From: Actinomycetes bacterium
GTDB taxonomy: Bacteria > Actinomycetota > Actinomycetes > Mycobacteriales > Mycobacteriaceae
Assembly: GCA_022600695.1 (NCBI GenBank)
Contig: JAHZJY010000124.1
Span: 1 to 5,578, forward strand
Length of the DNA stretch: 5,578 nt
Direction: 5' to 3'
The notes beneath the pieces are model-generated. The model did not search any database, was not told where the DNA came from, and was given only the letters and a program-made list of their open reading frames with translations. The position numbers and the translations under genes are program-made. Of this stretch, positions 1 to 5,578 are shown one piece after another; position 1 is the first letter of the stretch; every line of letters starts with the position of its first letter.

Positions 1-1206
1 CGGCCCGGCGAACAGGACGGGCCGTTTCATCACCCGGTTGACCAGCTTGCCCCAGAATCCGCTTTCGACCTCCTCGCGGGTCTTGGTCTTCTGGGTCCGA
101 TCGGCGAACCAGTCGATGATCTTGCGGGAGACCGACCAGTTCCGCAGGAACGGCACCCGGAGCAGGGTGCGCACCCCGAGGGCGTCGACGTTGGGGCCGA
201 GGATGGCCAGAATGGCCGCCAGCACGGTGATCGAGAGGATGGCCGCCATCATCACCGAGGCGATGATGGCGTAGGTGATGGACTTCAGGAAGCCCTGCGG
301 GAACAGCAGCAGTGGTAGCGAGGAGGCGACGATGATGACGGCGGAGAAGACGACGGTCCGTCCGGAGGTCATCACGGTTCGTCGCACCGCGGTCTCGGTG
401 TCATAGCCCTCGGCCAGCTCCTCGCGGAACCGGCTGACGATGAACAGGCCGTAGTCGATGGCGATCCCCAGGCCGATGAGCGTCACCACGGGTTGAGCGA
501 AGAAGTGCACCGGGGTGAAATCGGCGGCGAGTCGCATGATGCCCAGCGAGCCGAGGATCGACAGGCCGCCGATGATGGCCGGGAGGCTGGCTGCCACCAC
601 ACCGCCGAACACGAAGAACAGCAGGACGGCGACCAGCGGGATGGCGGCCACCTCGGCGCGTTTCTGGTCCTCGCCGATGGTGCCGGTGAGCTCGTTGGCC
701 AGCGGTTGCAGACCGGCCTGCTTGACGTCCACGCCGTCGATGTCGAAGCTGGTGGCGACCTTCTTGTAGTTGTTCAGGATGGTGTCGTCGTCATCGCCCT
801 TGAGCTGGATCGACATGAAGGCGTGCTTCTTGTCGGCGTCGGCCATGTTCGACAACACCTCGGGACTGCGGAAATACCCGATCGAGCGCAGGATCTCATC
901 AGGGTGGTCCCGCTGGGCCTGATCGAGGTTGTCGAGGATTTTCTGGCTGAACGCCGGGTCGTCCACGGTCTTGCCGTCCGGAGCGGTGTAGATGGCGATG
1001 ATGTGACCGGAGGTGTCCCGGCCGTAGGCGGCATCGGCGAGCAGCGAGGCTTTCACCGATTGGCTGCCGTCGTCGTAGAAGCCACTCTGGGTGACGTGCT
1101 GACCCAGGCTCATGCCGAAGATGCCACCGCCGATACACAGTGTGACCATGAGACCGATAACGATGTAGCGATACCGGAATACGGTTCGACCCCACCAGGC
1201 GAACAC
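1..1206 (-). CDS. mmpL3: MmpL3, trehalose monomycolate flippase of the RND superfamily (N-terminal 402 residues; C-terminus beyond left edge)
   Basis: MmpL3 moves trehalose monomycolate across the inner membrane for mycolic-acid cell-wall assembly. It is essential in mycobacteria and the target of many inhibitors (family knowledge). The visible protein begins MFAWWGRTVFRYRY. It has a first membrane helix near residues 14-34, a periplasmic porter domain near 35-183, four membrane helices near 186-206, 207-226, 238-258 and 285-303, and another near 311-336. A charged cytoplasmic stretch (about 340-395) follows and the sequence leaves the window at KRPVLFAGP. The proton-relay Asp-Tyr pair is intact as D251-Y252 in GLGIAIDYGLFIVSRFRE, the same numbering I recall for M. 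tuberculosis. The GTG start at 1204-1206 is chosen because the protein then starts as in known MmpL3 and an AGGAGA ribosome site lies 4 bases upstream. The full protein is usually about 940-1,010 residues, so less than half is present. I translated the whole visible part and found no frameshift. It is the last visible gene of the leftward cluster. Confidence 0.97.
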   Translation of the reverse strand, partial: MFAWWGRTVFRYRYIVIGLMVTLCIGGGIFGMSLGQHVTQSGFYDDGSQSVKASLLADAAYGRDTSGHIIAIYTAPDGKTVDDPAFSQKILDNLDQAQRDHPDEILRSIGYFRSPEVLSNMADADKKHAFMSIQLKGDDDDTILNNYKKVATSFDIDGVDVKQAGLQPLANELTGTIGEDQKRAEVAAIPLVAVLLFFVFGGVVAASLPAIIGGLSILGSLGIMRLAADFTPVHFFAQPVVTLIGLGIAIDYGLFIVSRFREELAEGYDTETAVRRTVMTSGRTVVFSAVIIVASSLPLLLFPQGFLKSITYAIIASVMMAAILSITVLAAILAILGPNVDALGVRTLLRVPFLRNWSVSRKIIDWFADRTQKTKTREEVESGFWGKLVNRVMKRPVLFAGP

Positions 1207-1272
1207 TCGATCTCCTAACTCAGTACCAACGCCGAATACCAGGAACTAACGCCGCCGCAACCCCGCCGCCGG
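1207..1272 (-). promoter_or_regulatory. Gap upstream of mmpL3 with twin 9-bp repeats; possible operator or promoter region
   Basis: This 66-bp spacer lies between the NYN gene and mmpL3. On the plus strand it carries two near-identical 9-mers, ACCAACGCC (1225-1233) and ACTAACGCC (1245-1253). They differ at one base and their starts are 20 bp apart, close to two helical turns. It is also less GC-rich than the flanking genes around 1215-1250. That would fit a binding site or an internal promoter for mmpL3, but no strong -10/-35 pair is visible, so the role is inferred. Confidence 0.3.
1211..1216 (-). promoter_or_regulatory. Ribosome binding site of mmpL3
   Basis: On the minus strand AGGAGA is followed by TCGA and then the GTG start. 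The 4-base spacing is short, but the match to the 16S rRNA tail is good and it supports this non-ATG start. Confidence 0.7.
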
Positions 1273-1962
1273 TTACAGCCGTGAGGTCAGCAGCGCGGCC
1301 AGCGGGCGGAATGGCTGGAGCCAAGCGCCATGCTCCGGCAGCGAATCCAAACCGATTCTCGGCAAGGGCTCGCGGAAAACACCGGGAATATCCTCCAGGT
1401 CGACAAAGTCCAAGGTATCCGACGCTAACGCCCAGCTGGCATGTTCGCGAAATCCGACGACGCACACCGGGGTGCCCGACCGCGCGATGTCTTCCAACGG
1501 GGACCGGAACGCCTGCCCGTCCGCCGATGCCACCAGCACGCCGGCCAGGCCTTCGCTGTGCCGCAGGGCGATGTGGGCCAGCATGTCGCTGTCGACGTCA
1601 CTGTCCTCGGCGATCTTCGGCTTGGCGAAGACCGCGAAGCCCACATTGCGCAGCGCCTCCACCCAGGGTCGGACGACATCGGCGCTGCCCGGAGCGATGT
1701 TGGTGAACACCGTTGCCTCGGGTTCGACCGAGGCCTGCGGGTGTTCAGTCGCCAGCTCCGCGGTCCACTTGAGCAGCCAGCGGCCGAGGGCGTCGAACCG
1801 GGGTCGGTGCGCCGAGGTCGGCCGGCCGCCGAGGATGGCGCCCAGCCCCATATCGAGGTTGGGGGCGTCCCACACCAGAAGTACCCGCATCACCGCTGGC
1901 CCCTCATCCGGTGCCTCGGGGGTGGGCGGGGCGGCGATCGTCGGCTCGTCGATGACCGTCAT
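1273..1962 (-). CDS. NYN (PIN-like) domain protein, putative RNA-acting nuclease; Rv0207c-type
   Basis: This 229-residue protein corresponds by position, and as far as I recall by sequence, to M. tuberculosis Rv0207c. A disordered Pro/Glu-rich leader (residues 1-24) precedes a beta strand and the motif RVLLVWDAPNLDMGL. This is the opening of NYN domains, with D32 and N35 in the D-x-x-N pattern. Further acidic residues that could complete a PIN-like metal site are D122, D124 and D126 in the SDVDSDM stretch, and D148 in VASADGQAF (compare the usual S-x-D motif). The rest (about 160-229) is a conserved-looking tail with DLEDIPGVFREPLPRIGL. NYN proteins are related to PIN/FLAP nucleases and often process or degrade RNA; activity here is inferred only. 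The ATG at 1960-1962 is preferred because a strong AAGGAGG sits 9 bases upstream, inside trmB. The open frame continues upstream to 2640 only as a shadow of trmB. The start overlaps the trmB stop as ATGA, implying translational coupling. Codon 25 (ATG) is a less likely start. Confidence 0.85.
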   Translation of the reverse strand: MTVIDEPTIAAPPTPEAPDEGPAVMRVLLVWDAPNLDMGLGAILGGRPTSAHRPRFDALGRWLLKWTAELATEHPQASVEPEATVFTNIAPGSADVVRPWVEALRNVGFAVFAKPKIAEDSDVDSDMLAHIALRHSEGLAGVLVASADGQAFRSPLEDIARSGTPVCVVGFREHASWALASDTLDFVDLEDIPGVFREPLPRIGLDSLPEHGAWLQPFRPLAALLTSRL

Positions 1963-2786
1963 GGTTGTCTCCCTCCTTGGGCCGCGTCCGGCGCCGGATC
2001 CGGGTTCGGGTCCGGGGAATGCCTGATCCAGAGGAATTCGGTGACTGCACTGCCGGCGTGGTGGGCCTTGGTCTCGTATTTGGTGATGGGCCGATCCGTG
2101 GAAATCGGCAGCGGTTCGCCGGGCCGCACTCTGCGGAGCACCGGTTCGGCGTCCCCGACCTCGGCGATCTGCTCGGCGTAGCCGGGGTGGTCCGTCGCCG
2201 CGTGCAGCACTCCGCCGGGCCGGAGCCGATCGGCGATCAGCGCAACTGTCGCCGGCTGCAGCAACCGTCGTTTGTGATGCCGTGATTTGGGCCACGGGTC
2301 GGGGAAGAAAACGCGCACCCCGGTCAGTGCGCCGGGAGCGACCAGACTCTCGAGCACGTCCACACCATCGCCCCGGACCAGCCGGATATTCGTCACTCCC
2401 GCACGGTCGATCCCACTGAGGAGCTGCGCCAGGCCGCGGCGGTAAACCTCCACGGCGATCACGTCGAGGTCTGGCTCGGACTGGGCCATTGCCAGCGTCG
2501 AGGTGCCCGTGCCGCACCCGATCTCCAGAATCAGCGGGGCGCGTCGGCCGAACCAGTCCGCTGGATCCAGGCCTGCCGGGGCCGGTACCTCCGCGGGATC
2601 CGCGGCGTCGGCGCGGGCCTGCCGGCCGATCCTCGGCCACAGTCGTTCCCAGACGTCCTGCTGCGCGTCGGTCAGGGTTGAGCGCCGGGACCGGAAACTG
2701 GTCACCCTGCGTGGAGGCTGCGCCGCGGTCCCGGGCGTGTCTGAGCCACGTTCACGCTGCGCCTGCATTGACCCATGGTGAACCAT
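1959..2786 (-). CDS. trmB: tRNA (guanine-N7-)-methyltransferase TrmB (m7G46)
   Basis: TrmB uses S-adenosylmethionine to methylate N7 of guanine 46 in the tRNA variable loop, in the cytoplasm. The 275-residue product has the family order. A variable basic N-terminus (SFRSRRSTLTDAQQDVWERLW, with RSRR at 32-35) comes first, then SAM motif I LEIGCGTGTSTLAMA (87-101) and the acidic residue E113 in VIAVEVYRRGL. The signature FFPDPWPKSRHHKRRLL (160-176) follows, then DRLRPGGVLHAATDHPGYAE (186-205) and the TKYE motif (235-238) that recognises tRNA in characterised TrmB enzymes. The tail after 256 is a low-complexity PDPNPDPAPD run. The ATG at 2784-2786 is chosen because it gives MVHHGSMQAQ, matching my recollection of the M. 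tuberculosis start; there is no good Shine-Dalgarno. A TTG at 2826-2828 (14 residues longer) or ATG at 2766-2768 (6 shorter) are alternatives. The stop overlaps the next gene's start as ATGA. Confidence 0.93.
   Translation of the reverse strand: MVHHGSMQAQRERGSDTPGTAAQPPRRVTSFRSRRSTLTDAQQDVWERLWPRIGRQARADAADPAEVPAPAGLDPADWFGRRAPLILEIGCGTGTSTLAMAQSEPDLDVIAVEVYRRGLAQLLSGIDRAGVTNIRLVRGDGVDVLESLVAPGALTGVRVFFPDPWPKSRHHKRRLLQPATVALIADRLRPGGVLHAATDHPGYAEQIAEVGDAEPVLRRVRPGEPLPISTDRPITKYETKAHHAGSAVTEFLWIRHSPDPNPDPAPDAAQGGRQP
1972..1978 (-). promoter_or_regulatory. Strong ribosome binding site of the NYN gene, inside the trmB coding end
   Basis: Minus-strand AAGGAGG lies 9 bases before the ATG at 1962-1960. 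It is the best Shine-Dalgarno match in the window and fixes the start of the NYN gene well inside a much longer open frame. Confidence 0.8.
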
Positions 2787-2907
2787 GAACACCGCTGAGC
2801 CCCCATCGTGACGCGGATTGATACGCAACGGTTGCCATCGGGTGGTTCCCCGAGGGGTGTCATCGGGGTGACTCGCGTCGCAGCGGGGTCGCTGTCAGCA
2901 TGGCGAC
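2787..2907. promoter_or_regulatory. Divergent intergenic region between trmB and the membrane-protein gene
   Basis: Both flanking genes are read away from this 121-bp gap, so it should hold promoters for both directions. It contains three CATCG-led motifs on the plus strand (2804-2815, 2836-2845 and 2861-2872, the last reading CATCGGGGTGAC) and a CCCC-GA-GGGG near-palindrome at 2848-2857. On the minus strand TATCAA (plus-strand TTGATA at 2818-2823) is a possible -10 box for trmB, about 31 bases before its start, without a convincing -35. No clear Shine-Dalgarno is present for either gene, so leaderless or short-leader transcripts, common in mycobacteria, are possible. Confidence 0.4.
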
Positions 2908-4086
2908 GTGGCCGATTCCCCGGTAGAGGCGTTGCTCGCCGCTGCCGCGGAGGTGCTCGACGGCACGGCTCTCCGGAGCCTGGCCGGCTCTCTGAGGCCG
3001 GCCGCGGAGCCGGCGACGGTCCGCTATCGGCGCCTCGTCGATGCGCTGGGTGCGACGGCGGCCGAACCGGCGGCAGCGGACGGAGGCGAGGTGGCGGAAT
3101 TCCTCGCCGGGGACGCGGTGGTGCTCGCCCTGATGAGCGCCGCGATCGATGTCATCCATGACAGCGGCGTCGAGGTGGACCGGGGCGGTGAACCCGCAGA
3201 CCATCTGCGCCGCGCCGTTCAGTGGCGTCGGCGGGCCGCGGACGGGTCGATGACGGTATTGCATCGCCGATGCGCGGCGGATATCGCCCGGGGCTCGCTG
3301 CGCTTGTGGGTGCGGGCGGGCGGGGTGCCCCAGCCCCTCCGCGAGCCGCCGAAGTGCATCGGTGGGTCCCGGAACCGGCAGGCGCGGGCTGTCCTGCTGC
3401 GAAGTCAGGCGCAGTTGGCCCGGGTGCAGCTCAGCGGCCGGGCCCGGTCGATCTGCGCTACGTTGCGCGCAGATCTGGGCCGGCAGGCCGCTGAGCTGCC
3501 CCGTGGGGGTGTCAGCGCGTTCGAGGGCCGGGTGCGCGGCGAGGTGCTGCGGGTGGGTGGGGAATTCGACGCGTTGCTGAGTCGCCGGCTGGCCGAACTC
3601 GCCGAGGCCGTCGGCATGCCGGCGGTGGAGCTCATCGATCTGCCGGGCACACGATTCGAGCCGCCCCCGCCGCCGCGCCGGCGGTCCCGGCTCGAGCACC
3701 ACCTCACCTTTCTGTTGGGCATCGGATTCGGGTTCAGCGTGTCCCTGACGGCGAGCCGGGTGATTGCCGACCTCCGCCCGGACTGGGAGCCGGCTGCGGT
3801 GTGGGGTTGCGGTGCGGTGGGCGTGCTGCTCACCGCCTGGGTTGTCGGTGCCCGTCGGTTGTTGACCGAACGGGCGGCGATGGAACGCGGGGCGGCCGAA
3901 GCGGTCGCCGATCTGCGGGCGGCACTGGACGAGCGGGTGGTCACCCGGGTGCTGGCCGTTGAGTCGGCGCTGGCGGCCGTATCCGCCGAACCGGTCGTCG
4001 AACGGCGCCGCACCCCCCGGGGGCCGCACTCCCAATTACCAGTAGCAGTCCGGCCCGCGTTAACCTTCAAACAGGATGACGGCTGA
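2908..4086 (+). CDS. Uncharacterised protein with a C-terminal two-helix membrane hairpin; probably the Rv0209 counterpart
   Basis: I do not recognise a named family. The 392-residue product starts at GTG 2908, the first possible start after an in-frame TGA at 2869-2871. There is no signal peptide and no clear Shine-Dalgarno. Residues 1-245 are Ala/Arg/Leu-rich and look mainly helical. A PPPPP stretch plus RRRSR (252-261) leads into two hydrophobic helices (about 266-288 and 296-318), joined by the short loop LRPDWEP and followed by ARRLLTER. Positive charges on both outer flanks predict both termini in the cytoplasm with only the loop outside. Residues 320-362 could form an amphipathic or coiled helix and the last 30 residues are basic then polar. 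A long helical region, a membrane hairpin and another helix recall the tail half of bacterial dynamin-like GTPases, but there is no P-loop (GxxxxGKS/T), so this is only a structural suggestion. By position it matches Rv0209 of M. tuberculosis (about 361 residues from memory). It is divergent from trmB and 36 bp upstream of pckG. Confidence 0.82.
   Translation: MADSPVEALLAAAAEVLDGTALRSLAGSLRPAAEPATVRYRRLVDALGATAAEPAAADGGEVAEFLAGDAVVLALMSAAIDVIHDSGVEVDRGGEPADHLRRAVQWRRRAADGSMTVLHRRCAADIARGSLRLWVRAGGVPQPLREPPKCIGGSRNRQARAVLLRSQAQLARVQLSGRARSICATLRADLGRQAAELPRGGVSAFEGRVRGEVLRVGGEFDALLSRRLAELAEAVGMPAVELIDLPGTRFEPPPPPRRRSRLEHHLTFLLGIGFGFSVSLTASRVIADLRPDWEPAAVWGCGAVGVLLTAWVVGARRLLTERAAMERGAAEAVADLRAALDERVVTRVLAVESALAAVSAEPVVERRRTPRGPHSQLPVAVRPALTFKQDDG
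3450..3475. repeat. Perfect 9-bp inverted repeat inside the membrane-protein gene
   Basis: GATCTGCGC (3450-3458) and GCGCAGATC (3467-3475) are exact reverse complements separated by 8 bases, able to form a GC-rich hairpin. It lies in codons 181-190 of the gene. No U-tract follows, so it is not a typical terminator, and one such repeat in several kilobases of high-GC DNA may be chance. Confidence 0.5.
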
Positions 4087-4122
4087 CCCGATCCGGGCAG
4101 CGAACCTATGCGGGAGATACCG
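4032..4122 (+). promoter_or_regulatory. Possible pckG promoter/leader at the 3' end of the preceding gene
   Basis: The last codons of the membrane-protein gene become clearly less GC-rich (about 4032-4080), unlike the rest of that gene. Within this stretch TTACCA (4036-4041) and TAACCT (4061-4066, fitting the mycobacterial TANNNT -10 pattern) are spaced 19 bases apart. They could act as a weak housekeeping promoter, giving a leader of about 50 bases. The spacer between genes is only 36 bp, so read-through from the upstream gene is equally possible. This is inference from base composition and weak boxes. Confidence 0.25.
4112..4117 (+). promoter_or_regulatory. Ribosome binding site of pckG
   Basis: GGGAGA lies 5 bases before the ATG at 4123. 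This favours that start over the in-frame ATG at 4108, which has no Shine-Dalgarno sequence and would place this purine run inside the coding region. Confidence 0.65.
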
Positions 4123-5578
4123 ATGACCTCAGCGACCATCCCCGGTCTGGACAACGCACCCACCAAGCACGCCGACCTGCTTGCCTGGATTCGGGAGGTC
4201 GCCGAACTCACCGGCCCGGATCGTGTGGTGTTCGCCGACGGCTCCGATGAGGAGTACCAGCGGCTCTGCGAGCAGTTGGTGAAGGACGGGACCTTCATCA
4301 AGCTCAGCGATTCCAAGGCGCCCAGTTCCTACCTCGCCCGGTCCACACCATCGGACGTCGCCCGCGTCGAGTCACGCACCTTCATCTGCTCGGAGCGGGA
4401 GGTCGACGCCGGACCGACCAACAACTGGATGGCCCCCGACGAGATGCGGGCGACCATGACAGAGCTGTACCGGGACTGTATGCGGGGCCGCACCATGTAT
4501 GTGGTGCCGTTCTGCATGGGTCCGCTGGGCGCGGAGGATCCGAAACTCGGGGTGGAGATCACCGACTCCCCGTATGTCGTGGTCTCGATGCGCACGATGA
4601 CCCGGATGGGCAAGGCGGCGTTGGACAAGATCGGCGACAGCGGGTTCTTCGTCAAAGCCCTGCATTCCGTGGGCGCGCCGCTGGAGCCCGGTGAAGCCGA
4701 CGTTCCGTGGCCGTGCAGCGAGACGAAGTACATCACCCATTTCCCGGAGACCCGGGAGATCTGGAGCTACGGGTCCGGATACGGCGGCAACGCTCTGCTG
4801 GGGAAGAAGTGTTACTCGCTGCGGATCGCCTCGGCGATGGCCCGCGACGAGGGCTGGCTTGCCGAGCACATGCTGATCCTCAAGCTGATCTCGCCGGAGG
4901 ACAAGGCCTACTACGTGGTAGCCGCATTCCCGTCGGCCTGCGGCAAGACCAACCTGGCGATGCTGCAGCCGACGATCCCGGGCTGGCGTGCCGAGACCCT
5001 GGGTGACGACATCGCCTGGATGCGGTTCGGCAAGGACGGCCGGCTGTACGCGGTCAACCCGGAGTTCGGGTTCTTCGGGGTGGCGCCGGGCACCAACTGG
5101 GATTCCAACCCCAACGCGATGAAGACCATCGCCGCGGGCAACACCGTGTTCACCAATGTGGCGCTCACCGACGACGGCGGGGTCTGGTGGGAAGGCCTGG
5201 AGGGCGATCCGCAGCACCTCATCGACTGGAAGGGCCGTGATTGGACCCCGGAGTCCGATCAGCCCGCCGCGCATCCGAACTCGCGCTACTGCACGCCGAT
5301 GGCGCAGTGCCCGTCGCTGGCGCCGGAGTGGGACGACCCGCAGGGGGTGCCGATCTCGGCGATTCTGTTCGGTGGCCGGCGCAAGACCACGGTCCCGCTG
5401 GTGACCCAGGCCCGCGACTGGCAGCACGGGGTGTTCGTCGGCGCGACCCTGGGCAGCGAGAAGACCGCCGCGGCCGAGGGGCAGGTCGGCACCATTCGCC
5501 GTGATCCGATGGCGATGCTTCCGTTCATGGGCTACAACGTCGGCGACTACTGCCAGCATTGGATCGACCTGGGCAAGA
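4123..5578 (+). CDS. pckG: GTP-dependent phosphoenolpyruvate carboxykinase (first 485 residues; C-terminus beyond right edge)
   Basis: This enzyme converts oxaloacetate + GTP to phosphoenolpyruvate + GDP + CO2. It is the entry to gluconeogenesis, needed in mycobacteria for growth on fatty acids and other non-sugar carbon (family knowledge). The product begins [11 protein letters not shown], as in mycobacterial PckG. It shows R81 in VARVESRT for phosphoenolpyruvate binding, [16 protein letters not shown] (215-230) with Y220 and metal ligand K229, and metal ligand H249 in LAEHMLIL. The P-loop FPSACGKTN (269-277) carries the GTP-class reactive Cys273, GDDIAWM (294-300) carries metal ligand D296, and [10 protein letters not shown] (417-426) follows. 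The mobile lid region is near 445-460 and [16 protein letters not shown] (461-476) belongs to the nucleotide pocket. Residue roles are assigned by comparison with vertebrate PEPCK. All key residues are present, so it should be active. The usual length is about 606-610, so roughly 80% is visible. An in-frame ATG at 4108 would add MREIP but is less likely. Confidence 0.97.
   Translation, partial: MTSATIPGLDNAPTKHADLLAWIREVAELTGPDRVVFADGSDEEYQRLCEQLVKDGTFIKLSDSKAPSSYLARSTPSDVARVESRTFICSEREVDAGPTNNWMAPDEMRATMTELYRDCMRGRTMYVVPFCMGPLGAEDPKLGVEITDSPYVVVSMRTMTRMGKAALDKIGDSGFFVKALHSVGAPLEPGEADVPWPCSETKYITHFPETREIWSYGSGYGGNALLGKKCYSLRIASAMARDEGWLAEHMLILKLISPEDKAYYVVAAFPSACGKTNLAMLQPTIPGWRAETLGDDIAWMRFGKDGRLYAVNPEFGFFGVAPGTNWDSNPNAMKTIAAGNTVFTNVALTDDGGVWWEGLEGDPQHLIDWKGRDWTPESDQPAAHPNSRYCTPMAQCPSLAPEWDDPQGVPISAILFGGRRKTTVPLVTQARDWQHGVFVGATLGSEKTAAAEGQVGTIRRDPMAMLPFMGYNVGDYCQHWIDLGK

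Noticed and set aside
493..1218. 241-codon open frame on the plus strand opposite mmpL3
   Set aside because: It is antisense to a continuous MmpL3 reading frame. Its Asp/Val/Gly/His-rich composition is a by-product of the opposite strand's codons.
1963..2640. N-terminal extension of the NYN gene frame (up to 226 more residues)
   Set aside because: It lies wholly within trmB in another frame, is Arg/Gly/Pro-rich, and the strong ribosome site at 1972-1978 sets the start at 1962.
2808..3161. 117-codon plus-strand open frame across the divergent gap into the membrane-protein gene
   Set aside because: Its Gly/Arg-rich low-complexity product overlaps the better-supported frame beginning at 2908 and has no recognisable motif.
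2860..4035. 391-codon open frame on the minus strand opposite the membrane-protein gene
   Set aside because: Its product is rich in Arg, Pro, Gln and His with no domain or hydrophobic pattern, typical of a frame shadow in high-GC DNA. The plus-strand frame has coherent membrane helices and fits the conserved gene order.
4083..4112. Possible promoter CTGACC (4083-4088) / TATGCG (4107-4112) for pckG
   Set aside because: Transcription would begin a few bases before the ATG and exclude the GGGAGA ribosome site; the -10 match is only three bases.
4372..5559. 395-codon open frame on the minus strand opposite pckG
   Set aside because: It is antisense to a highly conserved, fully recognisable enzyme and has shadow-like Arg/His/Val composition.
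1..5578. CRISPR array, tRNA/rRNA genes, insertion sequences, prophage or toxin-antitoxin/defence cluster
   Set aside because: No regularly spaced repeats, cloverleaf-like or rRNA-like stretches, transposase motifs or terminal inverted repeats were seen. The genes form an ordinary mycobacterial core neighbourhood.

Overview
This is a high-GC actinobacterial chromosome segment, almost certainly from a Mycobacterium/Mycolicibacterium species. The evidence is the near-continuous resemblance of three proteins (MmpL3, TrmB, GTP-type PEP carboxykinase) to the mycobacterial versions, together with the gene order. From memory, the order matches the M. tuberculosis Rv0206c (mmpL3) - Rv0207c - Rv0208c (trmB) - Rv0209 - Rv0211 (pckA/pckG) neighbourhood. 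No database search was possible.

Layout. Bases 1-2786 hold a leftward (minus-strand) cluster. In its order of transcription it is trmB (tRNA m7G46 methyltransferase), then a NYN/PIN-like domain protein joined to trmB by an ATGA stop/start overlap, then, after a 66-bp gap, the first 402 codons of mmpL3 (trehalose monomycolate flippase), which runs off the left edge. Bases 2787-2907 are a divergent intergenic region. Bases 2908-5578 hold a rightward pair: an unrecognised two-transmembrane-segment protein of 392 residues, and then, after only 36 bp, pckG (GTP-dependent PEP carboxykinase), which runs off the right edge after 485 complete codons.

How the genes relate. trmB and the NYN gene look translationally coupled, which suggests (but does not prove) a shared RNA-related role. 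mmpL3 is an essential cell-envelope gene that may be read from the same transcript, from its own promoter, or from both. pckG makes phosphoenolpyruvate from oxaloacetate in gluconeogenesis and has no obvious functional link to the membrane protein upstream. In M. tuberculosis I recall another gene (Rv0210) between these two; it is absent here.

No tRNA, rRNA, CRISPR array, insertion sequence or phage element was seen. The window is mostly conserved mycobacterial core genome rather than an accessory island. The points worth a second look are the coupled TrmB-NYN pair, the uncharacterised membrane protein, and small non-coding signals in the gaps. I see no convincing new defence or mobile system.
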